Shown here in pieces: positions 31,999 through 40,661 of a DNA stretch of 64,000 bases. Location of the stretch: the NCBI RefSeq assembly GCF_018617385.1, contig NZ_JACSKA010000006.1, positions 1 through 64,000 of the forward strand, written 5' to 3'. A model generated the notes under the pieces. It saw only the letters and a program-made list of their open reading frames with translations. It did not search any database and was not told where the DNA came from. Source of the DNA: Exiguobacterium sp018617385. Its GTDB lineage: Bacteria; Bacillota; Bacilli; Exiguobacteriales; Exiguobacteriaceae. The translations under genes and the position numbers were made by a program. Each line of letters starts with the position of its first letter. Within the stretch, counting starts at the first letter, position 1.

Positions 31999-32565
31999 GT
32001 GCTCAAATTTCGTGAGCTCACCGACTGCGCGGAGTTGTTCGAACTGATGCAACACCCAGATGTCTTTCCGTATGTCCGTCAAAAGACGGTCCATTTTGAC
32101 GAGTTTTTATTTAGCACGAAGCAAATCATCGAGCTAGAAGAGCAAGGAAATATCATCTCACGTACCATCACGAACGAGTATGGCACCCCGATTGGGACGA
32201 TCAGCTTGTTCGATGTCGAATCCGGCTATGGATTCCTCGGCACGTGGCTTGGCAAGCCGTATCACGGCAAAGGTTATAATCAAGTGGCGAAAGAGGCGTT
32301 CTTCTCAGAACTGTTCTTCGAGCTTGATATTGAGAGCGTATTTTTAAAAATCCGTAAATCGAATGAACGATCGATTGCGGCAGCAGAGAAGCTCCCGTAC
32401 GCGTTTTGCGCGAACGAGATCCGCTCTGAACTGCTTGCGGAGATCAACCAAGGTGACGTGGAGTATGTTTTATACGAGGTATCCAAGTCGAGCTTCCAAT
32501 TGTACTTGCATGCCCTGCACGTCCCGGAATACGAAGTGCCATACGAGGCACAACTCGAAGCATGA
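31999..32565 (+). CDS. GNAT family N-acetyltransferase
   Basis: 188 residues. The acetyl-CoA binding segment 'GTWLGKPYHGKGYNQVAKEAF' (about 76-96) is a variant of the Q/RxxGxG/A loop, and 'KSNERSIAAAEKL' is the usual motif B helix. It is of the RimJ-like class that acetylates protein N-termini or small amines; the acceptor is unknown. The C-terminal 40 residues are unlike typical members. Start is GTG behind AGGAGGAGG, after an unusually structured leader. Confidence 0.82.
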   Translation: MLKFRELTDCAELFELMQHPDVFPYVRQKTVHFDEFLFSTKQIIELEEQGNIISRTITNEYGTPIGTISLFDVESGYGFLGTWLGKPYHGKGYNQVAKEAFFSELFFELDIESVFLKIRKSNERSIAAAEKLPYAFCANEIRSELLAEINQGDVEYVLYEVSKSSFQLYLHALHVPEYEVPYEAQLEA

Positions 32566-32594
32566 GCCAATTCTGTCAAAGAATTGGCTTTTTT
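32565..32594 (+). terminator. terminator of the GNAT gene
   Basis: Ten bp stem AGCCAATTCT and AGAATTGGCT, loop GTCAA, then TTTTTT. Confidence 0.88.
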
Positions 32595-32733
32595 GTGGCG
32601 TTTTTGTGTGGATTTGATGGAGGGAACTTGTCGGAGCCGAATAAATCTGTTCTAATTCGAAGAGATAGGTATGATAGAAGTATGAGGGATTTATCACAAC
32701 TCCCGTTAACCGTTTTGCAAAGGAGAATGGCAT

Positions 32734-33423
32734 ATGTCAGAATCAATGTTTCGTATCCTCGTGACCGACGACGAAGAACAAATGCGCGATTTGCTTGTAT
32801 CAAATTTAGAAAAAGAAGGGTATGAGACGGTCACCGCCTCAAACGGCCTTGAAGCGATTGAACGCTTGAAAGAAGAGACGTTTCATCTCGTCTTACTTGA
32901 TGTGATGATGCCGGAACTCGACGGATTGACGGCTTGCATGCGCATCCGTGAGTTCTCAAACGTACCCATCATCCTGTTGACGGCACGCTCAGAAGAGCTC
33001 GACCGCATTCACGGCCTGAAAATCGGGGCAGACGATTACATCACGAAACCGTTTAGTCCACGCGAATTACTCGCACGAATCGAAGCGACGCTCCGTCGTA
33101 CGCACAGCTTCTCAAAAGAACAAGAAGCGACGTTTGATGTCGGAATCCTCTCGATTGATATCGAAGGACGTGCCGTCAGTGTGAAAGGGAAGACCGTCAA
33201 CTTGACACGAAAAGAGTTTGATTTGCTCTACCTGTTCATCACGAACGACGAGAAAGTATTCTCTCGTGAGCAATTGCTCGATCAAATTTGGGGGACCGAG
33301 TACCACGGGAACCTTCGCACGGTCGATACTCACATTAAGACGCTGCGCCTGAAACTCGGCGAGGCGGGCGGTTATATTCAGACCGTTTGGGGGATTGGCT
33401 ACAAATTCGAGGCAAACGGATGA
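32734..33423 (+). CDS. OmpR-family response regulator
   Basis: 229 residues. The receiver domain has the acidic pair at 12-13, phosphoacceptor D56 ('LVLLDVMMPELDG') and K in 'DDYITKPFSPRE'. The C-terminal winged helix ends 'HIKTLRLKLGEAGGYIQTVWGIGYKF'. It overlaps the sensor kinase gene by 4 nt, so the two are translationally coupled partners. The stimulus and targets are unknown. AAGGAG precedes the ATG. Confidence 0.92.
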   Translation: MSESMFRILVTDDEEQMRDLLVSNLEKEGYETVTASNGLEAIERLKEETFHLVLLDVMMPELDGLTACMRIREFSNVPIILLTARSEELDRIHGLKIGADDYITKPFSPRELLARIEATLRRTHSFSKEQEATFDVGILSIDIEGRAVSVKGKTVNLTRKEFDLLYLFITNDEKVFSREQLLDQIWGTEYHGNLRTVDTHIKTLRLKLGEAGGYIQTVWGIGYKFEANG

Positions 33424-34811
33424 AACGATACACGATCAGGAAGCGGATTTGGATTACCATCTGGACAGCCAGCCTCTTCTCAGCGTTCGTGTTTCTCATC
33501 ATGACGTTTTATCTGTACGACAAGTTCTATATTCAAACGCAAGAAGAACTGCTCATCAATCGCGGTGAGAAACTTGTCACCATCTATAAGGCTGACGGTT
33601 TCTCGGACGCGTTCGCCGATAGTATGACGTACACGAACGAATTGACCGAGACGAAAGTGTTCCTCTCCTCCGTTCGAGAGGACACACTCGGCTCCGGTAA
33701 AACCTTCTTAAGGCAACAGGATCTCGAACGACTGCAAGACGGATATGCCATCTCGGTGACCCGGAAGCATCCGACCGAGGACGTCGATATTTTGATGACC
33801 GCATTCCCTCTCATCCGCGACGATGAACTCGACAATGCGCTCATTCTGTATATGGAGCTCAGTAAAATCAGTGAACCGTTCCAACCGATTCGGCTCATGA
33901 TCACGTTTTTACTCGTTCTCATGATCGTGAACTTGCTCCTATTCGGTAAACAAATCATCGACACGATCATCCAACCGCTCATTCAGATGAAGCGTGCCTC
34001 TCAAGTCTATGCGCAAGGTGATTTCTCCCACCGCATCCCGATCGTCTACGACGATGAAATCGGTGAACTCGCAGACACGCTCAACTCGATGGCGGAATCG
34101 CTCGGACTTGTTGAAGAGCAGCGTAAAGAGTTTCTGGCTAACGTCAGTCACGAACTTCGCACGCCACTCTCCTATATCCGCGGTTATACCGAGATGCTTC
34201 AAGATGAAACGTTGGACGAAAAAACGAGGGCGCAATATTATGACATCATCGAGAACGAGACGAACCGACTGCAGCGCCTTGTCACGGACTTACTCGATCT
34301 CGCTCAGCTAGAGCGGGACTCATACCCGATGACGAAAGAACCGGTCGTGTACTCGCAAGTGCTTGAGGACGTTCTCTATCGGCTTGAACCGATTGCCCGG
34401 GCAAAAGGCGTGACAATCGAATCGGATTTAGACTTCGACTTAATCATTCTCGGTGACCATGACCGACTCGAGCAAGTCATCGGCAATCTTCTCGACAACG
34501 CGCTCCGATATACGGACGCTGGCAAGACGATTCATGTGAAGACGTTTGCCGAAACCGAATATGCAATCACGGAAATACGTGACGAAGGTCGAGGCATCCC
34601 GAAAGAAGATTTAGACAAATTAACGGAACGCTTCTATCGTGTCAATAAATCACGGACTCGAAAAGACGGCGGAACCGGTCTCGGTTTGGCCATTGCGAAA
34701 CACATTATCGAGCGGCATGAAGGATCGCTTCATTTCAGCTCTGAAGTCGGACAAGGAACGACTGTCACTGTCGGTTTGCCGCTTCTACCTGACGATGAAT
34801 TTGATATGTAA
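33420..34811 (+). CDS. sensor histidine kinase
   Basis: 463 residues from ATG 33420, overlapping the regulator's stop; a longer frame from 33387 lies inside the regulator gene. Membrane helix about 9-33, extracytoplasmic sensor about 34-150, second helix about 155-178, HAMP (about 180-232), HisKA with 'FLANVSHELRTPLSYIRGY', then the ATPase with N box 'IGNLLDNALRYTD', G1 'IRDEGRGIP' and G2 'GGTGLGLAIAKH'. All catalytic boxes are intact. A terminator follows. Confidence 0.93.
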   Translation: MKRYTIRKRIWITIWTASLFSAFVFLIMTFYLYDKFYIQTQEELLINRGEKLVTIYKADGFSDAFADSMTYTNELTETKVFLSSVREDTLGSGKTFLRQQDLERLQDGYAISVTRKHPTEDVDILMTAFPLIRDDELDNALILYMELSKISEPFQPIRLMITFLLVLMIVNLLLFGKQIIDTIIQPLIQMKRASQVYAQGDFSHRIPIVYDDEIGELADTLNSMAESLGLVEEQRKEFLANVSHELRTPLSYIRGYTEMLQDETLDEKTRAQYYDIIENETNRLQRLVTDLLDLAQLERDSYPMTKEPVVYSQVLEDVLYRLEPIARAKGVTIESDLDFDLIILGDHDRLEQVIGNLLDNALRYTDAGKTIHVKTFAETEYAITEIRDEGRGIPKEDLDKLTERFYRVNKSRTRKDGGTGLGLAIAKHIIERHEGSLHFSSEVGQGTTVTVGLPLLPDDEFDM

Positions 34812-34814
34812 AAT

Positions 34815-34839
34815 AGGCAGCCGCGATGGCTGCCTTTTC
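34815..34839 (+). terminator. terminator of the two-component operon
   Basis: Arms AGGCAGCC (34815-34822) and GGCTGCCT (34828-34835), then TTTT. Confidence 0.75.
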
Positions 34840-35125
34840 ATATGTCTTTCCCTTTATATTGTTCGGTTGACTCTTGCTCGAGTCGTTCACGTTCGGCGTG
34901 TGTCTGCGGAAAACCGTTCGCCTGCCACTCGGCACGGTGACTCGAATCGAGTTGCGTGAGCCCTTGCTCCGCCTCATCCTGATCCGCATCGACACTTTCC
35001 CGCTCATCCATCTTCTGCCACGTATCTTCTTCCTCACGTTGCGAAAGCAGCGCCGCCACTTTTGGTGCAACGAGCGCCGCACCGGCAACACCTAAGACAA
35101 TCCCCATCAACACTTTCCGATCCAT
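34838..35125 (-). CDS. small membrane-anchored protein of unknown function
   Basis: 95 residues from ATG 35125 with GAAGGAGG upstream. One glycine/alanine-rich membrane helix (about 5-25, 'VLMGIVLGVAGAALVAPKVAALL') is followed by a hydrophilic, acidic tail with many Glu, Gln and Asp. The layout resembles YtxH-type envelope stress proteins, but I see no specific likeness. I do not recognise the gene. Confidence 0.65.
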   Translation of the reverse strand: MDRKVLMGIVLGVAGAALVAPKVAALLSQREEEDTWQKMDERESVDADQDEAEQGLTQLDSSHRAEWQANGFPQTHAERERLEQESTEQYKGKDI

Positions 35126-35242
35126 CCTAACCCCTCCTTCACTATGCACTCTTCATTCCACCATTTTATAATCTCAAAACCATTATCGAAAACGTTTACA
35201 ACATTTCTACGAGTGGAATGGCTAATGGAAGGAGGCGATTGA

Positions 35243-35449
35243 ATGGAAAAGAAACGACCTACCTCGAAACGTCCGTTTGATAATCCGGACGCGGTAGACA
35301 CGGATAAAGAGAGTATTTTTGACGAGGACGGCATGCAAACCGTCGACCCGATTCCTGTCGAGGAATTGAACGAACGAGTGAAGGATGAAAAGAATAAACG
35401 TCACTCGAAAGATGAGTCAGTGAGTGAAAAGAAATATAAAGACAAATAA
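35243..35449 (+). CDS. small hydrophilic protein of unknown function
   Basis: 68 residues, highly charged, with no membrane segment and low complexity, so probably disordered. It has a strong ribosome site (GGAAGGAGG 8 nt before the ATG) and is followed by a perfect 14 bp hairpin, so it is likely a real gene. Upstream lies a cre-like sequence CGAAAACGTTTACA (35187-35200). Not recognised. Confidence 0.6.
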   Translation: MEKKRPTSKRPFDNPDAVDTDKESIFDEDGMQTVDPIPVEELNERVKDEKNKRHSKDESVSEKKYKDK

Positions 35450-35480
35450 ACAAGCTGCGGACGTTTGTCCGCAGCTTGTT
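35449..35480. terminator. hairpin between convergent genes
   Basis: A perfect 14 bp stem AACAAGCTGCGGAC (35449-35462) and GTCCGCAGCTTGTT (35467-35480), loop GTTT. The T-run is weak on both sides, but the position between a convergent pair fits a terminator. Confidence 0.72.
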
Positions 35481-35886
35481 ATGTTAAATCCTTCGGTGAA
35501 AATCCGTAAGGCAACATCTCTTCTTTCGTCATCACTTTCGTATCACCGTTCAAGTTTGCAAGAATCAACGTGAAGTCTTCACCAGCGAATTCAGCGATCA
35601 CTTGGCGACATGCACCACATGGCGAAATCGGGCCTTCTGTGTCACCGACGACGACGACCGTTTCAATCGCGTCACTACCTTCTGACACGGCTTTAAAAAT
35701 GGCTGTGCGTTCGGCACACATCGATAATCCGTACGAGGCGTTCTCCACGTTACACCCGGTAATTTCATTTCCGGATGTATCGATGACGACAGCCCCCACA
35801 TTAAACTTTGAATACGGTGTATAGGCGCGTTTGCGCGCTTCGATCGCTTTATGGACGAGTTCTTGTACGCGTTCTTGTGAAATCAT
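35479..35886 (-). CDS. cdd: cytidine deaminase
   Basis: 135 residues from ATG 35886 with GGAGGAAC upstream. Tetrameric zinc enzyme of pyrimidine salvage: cytidine and deoxycytidine to uridine forms. The zinc site is complete: 'CAERTAIF' (Cys and catalytic Glu) and 'PCGACRQVI' (two Cys). The substrate strand 'YSKFNVGAVV' is typical. The promoter contains a cre-like site, which suggests carbon catabolite repression. Confidence 0.94.
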   Translation of the reverse strand: MISQERVQELVHKAIEARKRAYTPYSKFNVGAVVIDTSGNEITGCNVENASYGLSMCAERTAIFKAVSEGSDAIETVVVVGDTEGPISPCGACRQVIAEFAGEDFTLILANLNGDTKVMTKEEMLPYGFSPKDLT

Positions 35887-35932
35887 AGGATGTTCCTCCG
35901 CTTCTATTTTTGAAAAGAAGTCTGACATCTGA

Positions 35933-35961
35933 ACTATAACGTGAAAACGCTTACGCGACAA
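35933..35961 (-). promoter_or_regulatory. cdd promoter with cre-like site in the spacer
   Basis: Minus-strand -35 TTGTCG (35956-35961), 17 bp spacer, -10 TATAGT (35933-35938). The spacer holds TGAAAACGCTTACG (35942-35955, plus strand), which matches the cre consensus at 13 of 14 positions. CcpA bound here would block RNA polymerase. Confidence 0.62.
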
Positions 35962-35978
35962 GTCTTTTCACGGACTCG

Positions 35979-37355
35979 TCAATATTTTTTCTTTTTCTTT
36001 TTCTCGAATACGACGACCGATTCGACATGAGATGTCTGCGGGAACATATCATACGGCTGTACGTAATTCACTTTGTATCCTGCTTTCATCAACTGATCGG
36101 TGTCACGTGCGAGCGTTTGCGGATTGCATGACACGTAAACGATTCGCTTCGTTTTCGACGAGATGATGGAATTGATCAATTGATGGTCCATCCCTGTTCG
36201 CGGTGGGTCGACTACGATGACGTCTGGAATCCATCCATCTTTTACCCAACGCGGAATCCAATGCTCGGCACGTCCTTCGACGTACGTGACATGGTTATAG
36301 CCATTCTCACGCATATGGTCATTGGCATCTTCGACCGCTTCCGGTACGACTTCCATTCCACGGATTTCTTTCGCGTAAGGGGCTAACCAAAGTCCGATTG
36401 ACCCGACTCCCGCATACGCATCGATCACACGTTCTTCACCCGTCAATCCTGCGGCCTCGACCACTTCACGGTACATTTTTTCTGTCTGTGCCGGATTCAA
36501 CTGGAAGAATGCGCGTGGTGATAAATGATAGTGGACGTCATCTAATCGTTCATCCATTTTCTCCTGACCAGCGATGTGGACCGTCCGATAACCAAAAATA
36601 ACACCAGAACGGTTTGCATTGATGTTGATATGGAACGACACTACGTTCGGCAATTCCATGATGCGGTCACTCAACTCATCTAAATCAGGGACATCTTCGT
36701 GTCCGACGACCAAAACGACTTGAACATCATTCGTGTTATACCCCGAACGGACGACGATGGTGCGGGCGTACCCCGTGTCACGGCGTGCATCGTAGACGGG
36801 AATATCAAGTTCGTTTAAAATACGGACAATCGCATTGTTGATGTTCGTCGTGTCGCGTTGTTGGACCATACAGTGCTCGATCGGCACGAGATGGTTCGAG
36901 TTCGGCTTGTAGAGACCTGATACGATCTCACCGCGACGCGTGCCGAGTGGGAATTGTGACTTGTTCCGGTAATACCATGGATCTTCCATTCCGATTGTTG
37001 GACGGATATCCGATTTGTCCACGTTTAGTTTTGTCTTTTGACGGAAGGCGTTTCGAACGATTTCTTCCTTATACTGCATCTGCAGACGTGAACTCATATG
37101 TTGGATTTGGCAGCCCCCGCACTCATCGTAAATCGGACAAGGTGCTTTGACGCGGTCTTTCGAGTCGTTATCTCGTTTGACGACACGCGCTTCCGCATAG
37201 TTTTTTTCCACACGCGTGATTTCGACTTTGGCTCGTTCTCCCGGCAATAAGTTTGGAATGAAGATGACCATGCGATTGAGCGTCGCGATGCCTTCTCCAT
37301 TAATGCCAAGTCGTTCGACCGTGACATCTTTAAAATCTCCTGTGATTAATTTCAA
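35979..37355 (-). CDS. rlmCD: 23S rRNA (uracil-5-)-methyltransferase, RlmCD/TrmA family
   Basis: 458 residues. An N-terminal TRAM domain (about 1-60) is followed by four Cys of a 4Fe-4S cluster ('CPIYDECGGC' and a later 'IEHCMV'), then the SAM domain with 'VIDAYAGVGSIGLWLA', 'VVDPPRTGM' and the catalytic 'IVYVSCNPQTLARD'. In Bacillus the single RlmCD enzyme makes both m5U sites of 23S rRNA. It ends in a lysine run. It overlaps the small upstream gene by 4 nt. Confidence 0.93.
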   Translation of the reverse strand: MKLITGDFKDVTVERLGINGEGIATLNRMVIFIPNLLPGERAKVEITRVEKNYAEARVVKRDNDSKDRVKAPCPIYDECGGCQIQHMSSRLQMQYKEEIVRNAFRQKTKLNVDKSDIRPTIGMEDPWYYRNKSQFPLGTRRGEIVSGLYKPNSNHLVPIEHCMVQQRDTTNINNAIVRILNELDIPVYDARRDTGYARTIVVRSGYNTNDVQVVLVVGHEDVPDLDELSDRIMELPNVVSFHININANRSGVIFGYRTVHIAGQEKMDERLDDVHYHLSPRAFFQLNPAQTEKMYREVVEAAGLTGEERVIDAYAGVGSIGLWLAPYAKEIRGMEVVPEAVEDANDHMRENGYNHVTYVEGRAEHWIPRWVKDGWIPDVIVVDPPRTGMDHQLINSIISSKTKRIVYVSCNPQTLARDTDQLMKAGYKVNYVQPYDMFPQTSHVESVVVFEKKKKKKY

Positions 37356-37561
37356 TCTGATTCATCCTTTCGAGACGATTGTTCTAGGTCTTTGGCGTAA
37401 CGCACTACTTTAGCGCGCAACGAATCAATGTCGGCTAACAGGCGATGTAAATCTTCAGGTGTCGTATGCTCGTCTAACGTATTCACTGATAGACAGAGTA
37501 ATTCCGTTCTCGATTTTAGGACGTTCATCTTTCCGGCAGTATCTGTTCGTGATTTACCCAT
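37352..37561 (-). CDS. small helical protein, SE1561-like
   Basis: 69 residues, mostly helical, with leucine-rich heptads ('LHRLLADIDSLRAKVVRYAKDLEQ'). The start pattern 'MGKSRTD...LKSRTELL' resembles the SE1561 family of Staphylococcus and Bacillus, which is recalled and not verified. AAAGGAG lies 10 nt before the ATG. It overlaps the methyltransferase gene by 4 nt, so the two are coupled. Function unknown. Confidence 0.62.
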   Translation of the reverse strand: MGKSRTDTAGKMNVLKSRTELLCLSVNTLDEHTTPEDLHRLLADIDSLRAKVVRYAKDLEQSSRKDESD

Positions 37562-37646
37562 CTTGTAATCGCTCCTTTGGTTCGTGACAAAGAGTTGCTA
37601 TTATAGCATACTATTTCGTGTAACTTGATGAAAAGGTGGAATCCAC

Positions 37647-38753
37647 ATGCAAAACATCTCCCCAACTTTCGACCCTTGGGAAGCCTATCTCGACCAAGTC
37701 GAACACGGTCGACTCGTCTTATCCAATGTCGAAGTCACTACAACGAAGCTGTGTAACATGCGCTGCGAACATTGTGCGGTCGGTTATATGCTCGACCAAA
37801 CGGAAGAACCAGAAGTTCCGCTCGACCTGTTGATTCAACGACTGGATGAGATCGAACATTTGCGTGCCTTCTCCATCACAGGCGGTGAACCGATGCTGTC
37901 CATGAAATCGGTCCGCAACTATGTCGTTCCATTGTTACGTTATGCGAAAGAACGTGGTGCCCGTACGCAAATCAACTCGAACTTGACGCTACCGTTATCT
38001 CGCTATCATCTTATTACCCCTTACTTGGACGTTTTGCACATTTCGCATAACTGGGGCACCGATACCGATTTCCTTGAAGGCGGATTCGCGATGATGGACC
38101 GGAAACCGAGTGAAGAGGCACGATTGAAAATGCTCCAGACGATGAAAGACAACGCACGTGCTCTCACGGCCGAAGGCGTCATTGTGTCGGCAGAAACGAT
38201 GATTAACAAACGGACGATTCCGCACTTGAAAGAAATCCATGAAGAAATCGTCTCACTTGGTTGCCAAAGACATGAGGTTCACCCAATGTACCCCGCAGAC
38301 TGGGCTAGCGCGCTCGAATCGGCATCGCTCGCTGATACGCGACAGGCCATCCATGACTTACTCGATGTCCGTGACGAGAACGTATGGATGTTGTTCGGGA
38401 CGTTGCCATTCTATGCATGTTCTGACCTACCTGAAGACCGTGCCCTGTTGAAGCGACTTCATGAAACAAAAAACGTGACGGTCCGAAATGACCCGGATGG
38501 CCGCTCCCGCCTCAACACGAATATCTTTGACGGACAGATTATCGTAACCGATTTCGGTGATGAACTCGGTTCCCTTGGCACCGTCTATGACACATCATTC
38601 CAAGAAGCGTATGATACGTGGACGAACAGCCAATTGAACGCTACACTCTCTTGTCACTGCCCTGCCGTGAAATGTCTCGGTCCGAACGCACTCGTCAAAC
38701 AAGCCTATTATCCGACGGTCGATTTTCAATCTCGAAAAGCTACATCGTTTTAA
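37647..38753 (+). CDS. yfkAB: radical SAM protein YfkAB
   Basis: 368 residues. The radical SAM cluster motif is 'CNMRCEHC' (Cx3Cx2C, about residues 36-43) and the SAM-binding 'ITGGEPML' follows. The C-terminal 'CHCPAVKC' is the CxCx4C signature that names this family, probably an auxiliary iron-sulfur site. The product is unknown. It is divergent from the SE1561-like gene. Confidence 0.92.
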   Translation: MQNISPTFDPWEAYLDQVEHGRLVLSNVEVTTTKLCNMRCEHCAVGYMLDQTEEPEVPLDLLIQRLDEIEHLRAFSITGGEPMLSMKSVRNYVVPLLRYAKERGARTQINSNLTLPLSRYHLITPYLDVLHISHNWGTDTDFLEGGFAMMDRKPSEEARLKMLQTMKDNARALTAEGVIVSAETMINKRTIPHLKEIHEEIVSLGCQRHEVHPMYPADWASALESASLADTRQAIHDLLDVRDENVWMLFGTLPFYACSDLPEDRALLKRLHETKNVTVRNDPDGRSRLNTNIFDGQIIVTDFGDELGSLGTVYDTSFQEAYDTWTNSQLNATLSCHCPAVKCLGPNALVKQAYYPTVDFQSRKATSF

Positions 38754-38806
38754 ATATTTTGATTCGGGAAATGTTCTGTATATTAAACGAATCGAGGTGC
38801 GTGTAG

Positions 38807-39001
38807 ATGACTGCGATTTATATCCTCATGATCACCGTGATGGCCATCATTATTTTTGGCGGAGTACTGAGCATCTTATTGACAGCCGCATTCGTTTCAG
38901 ACAAAGTAGAGCATGATGAAATGTTTAGTCAAGGCAGTTGGGATGATGAATTGCTACATTTGAATCACTCTCCACAACCGATTGACGACACGAAAAGCTG
39001 A
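38807..39001 (+). CDS. small single-helix membrane protein
   Basis: 64 residues. One N-terminal membrane helix (about 3-30) is followed by an acidic, His-containing tail ('DKVEHDEMF'). GAGGTG lies 7 nt before the ATG and a terminator follows, which supports a real gene. Not recognised. Possibly read through from yfkAB, 53 nt upstream. Confidence 0.6.
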   Translation: MTAIYILMITVMAIIIFGGVLSILLTAAFVSDKVEHDEMFSQGSWDDELLHLNHSPQPIDDTKS

Positions 39002-39019
39002 GAACCTTCTCGGCTTTTT
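38993..39019 (+). terminator. terminator
   Basis: Arms AAAAGCTGAGAA and TTCTCGGCTTTT (one G-T pair), loop of 2-4, then TTTTT. It overlaps the stop codon of the small membrane protein gene. Confidence 0.75.
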
Positions 39020-39043
39020 ACTTTGACTTCATGAGGTGAATCT

Positions 39044-40186
39044 ATGCTCCGTTTTCGTTTTATGATTTTACTATTGATTGTGTTTATTTCCGGTTTGATT
39101 CAAGGTGCGCTCATCCCACTCTTATCGACATTAATTGAACGGGATGGGGCCCCGGCCTGGGTGAACGGACTGAACGCGACGATGCTTTACGTCGGTGTGA
39201 TCGTCTCTGCACCTCTTTTGGAGCGATTCGTCCGCAAATACGGATTTCGACCGACCATCGTCCTCGGTATCGTATTGACGGCTGTCGCGACTTTCGCTTT
39301 ACCGATTTGGCCTTCCTTACTCGTTTGGGCGATGATGCGCTTCTTCATCGGATTCGGTGACTCGGCCCTACACTACGGGTCACAAGTATGGGTGACCTCA
39401 GCAAGTGAAAAGCGCAGTCTCGGTCGGGCGATGGCGTATTATGGCATGTCGTTCAGTCTCGGTTTCGCCATCGGTCCATTGATTGCACCACTCGTCGACC
39501 TATGGTTTTGGTTACCGTTCCTCATCATCGTCTTCTTCTGTCTCGCTTCATTGATGCTCGTCTTTAAAGTCGAGAACGAGTTTCCGGAGGTCGAAAAAGT
39601 GAAGACTGACTCGAAAGGACGAATTCGACTGATACTTGTCGGTGCGGGATACACGCTGCTCCCTGCCTTTACATATGGGTTTCTCGAAGCGAGTTTAAAT
39701 GCCAATTTCCCCATTTTCACGTCTCGGAACGGGATGAGTTTGACGGAAACGAGCACGCTCATCACAACGTTCATCGTCATGTCGATTGTCGTTCAGCTTC
39801 CCCTCGGTCGTCTCGCAGACTTGTACGGTAAGAAACGGATCTTACAAATCGTGCTGACGTTTGGTACCCTCGTATTCGCCTTGGCGAATCTTGTTGTCGA
39901 TTCCTATATCGGTCTACTCTTCCTATTCGCACTTGCCGGCGCCGGGCTAGGATCGACTTATTCACTCGGTTTGGCGCATATGACAGAGGTGCTTCCCCGT
40001 TCGTTACTGCCGACGGGAAACATGCTCTACAGTATTTCATTTAGCATCGGCTCGATCTCAGGTCCGATGATTGGTGCCTTCTGGCTGTCTTTACCGAAAG
40101 AGATCTATTTCTTTATGTATGCCGTCATTCTCGGTATTCTAGCGCTACGACTCTTCACGTCGACCGCTAAACCAATCGACTTATAA
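39044..40186 (+). CDS. MFS transporter (YfkF-like)
   Basis: 380 residues, about 12 helices. Motif A-like segments are 'RFVRKYGFRPTIVLG' after helix 2 and 'GRLADLYGKKRILQI' after helix 8. It is of the drug/sugar antiporter class. Its place beside yfkAB suggests it corresponds to B. subtilis yfkF, but the sequence alone does not prove this. GAGGTG precedes the ATG. The substrate is unknown. Confidence 0.87.
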   Translation: MLRFRFMILLLIVFISGLIQGALIPLLSTLIERDGAPAWVNGLNATMLYVGVIVSAPLLERFVRKYGFRPTIVLGIVLTAVATFALPIWPSLLVWAMMRFFIGFGDSALHYGSQVWVTSASEKRSLGRAMAYYGMSFSLGFAIGPLIAPLVDLWFWLPFLIIVFFCLASLMLVFKVENEFPEVEKVKTDSKGRIRLILVGAGYTLLPAFTYGFLEASLNANFPIFTSRNGMSLTETSTLITTFIVMSIVVQLPLGRLADLYGKKRILQIVLTFGTLVFALANLVVDSYIGLLFLFALAGAGLGSTYSLGLAHMTEVLPRSLLPTGNMLYSISFSIGSISGPMIGAFWLSLPKEIYFFMYAVILGILALRLFTSTAKPIDL

Positions 40187-40188
40187 AT

Positions 40189-40222
40189 AAAGGCAGATGG
40201 TTCCCATGAACCATCTGCCTTT
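40189..40222. terminator. bidirectional terminator
   Basis: A perfect 15 bp stem AAAGGCAGATGGTTC and GAACCATCTGCCTTT with loop CCAT lies between convergent genes. Confidence 0.9.
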
Positions 40223-40225
40223 GTT

Positions 40226-40528
40226 TTATTCCACTACTCGTTCCAATTCATCGTCGTTCAACTGTAAAGCTCGGATGAACACTTCATCTAGCGCAAATGG
40301 TTCAGTGTCTAGCGAAGCGAGTACATCGGATTTTAGCGTCACTTCTACGACACGGTCATCGAACTGCCATCTTGTCTGAATATCGTCACCTTGTCTCGTG
40401 GCGCGGGTCGCCACTGGACCGTGACGTTCTTTTAAACTTTGACTCACGCACTTCATCACGTACTTGACGTACTCATCTTTCGGCTGACGTGAGATGAGAA
40501 TGTTTCGAACGATTCGATTTCTAGTCAT
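40226..40528 (-). CDS. hypothetical protein
   Basis: 100 residues from ATG 40528 with GGAGGAG 6 nt upstream. It shows a basic N-terminal helix ('MTRNRIVRNILISRQ') and beta strands with 'DDIQTRWQFDDRVVEVTLKSD', ending in an acidic helix. No membrane segment and no motif I recognise. It is flanked by a strong terminator and probably forms a unit of its own. Confidence 0.68.
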   Translation of the reverse strand: MTRNRIVRNILISRQPKDEYVKYVMKCVSQSLKERHGPVATRATRQGDDIQTRWQFDDRVVEVTLKSDVLASLDTEPFALDEVFIRALQLNDDELERVVE

Positions 40529-40661
40529 TGTTTCTCCTCCTCCCTTTGAATGATTGCGCACGCAAGTCTTTACAAACGAAGACCGATTTTCGAACTTTAA
40601 AATTCAGAATTTTTAATATATTTTGTCATGGGATTTCAATTCCGTCAACTCTGTCTCTATT

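Noticed and set aside
35192..35220. Sigma-B-type promoter (GTTTAC ... GGAATG) ahead of the small hydrophilic protein gene
   Set aside because: The -10 part does not fit GGGTAT well enough.
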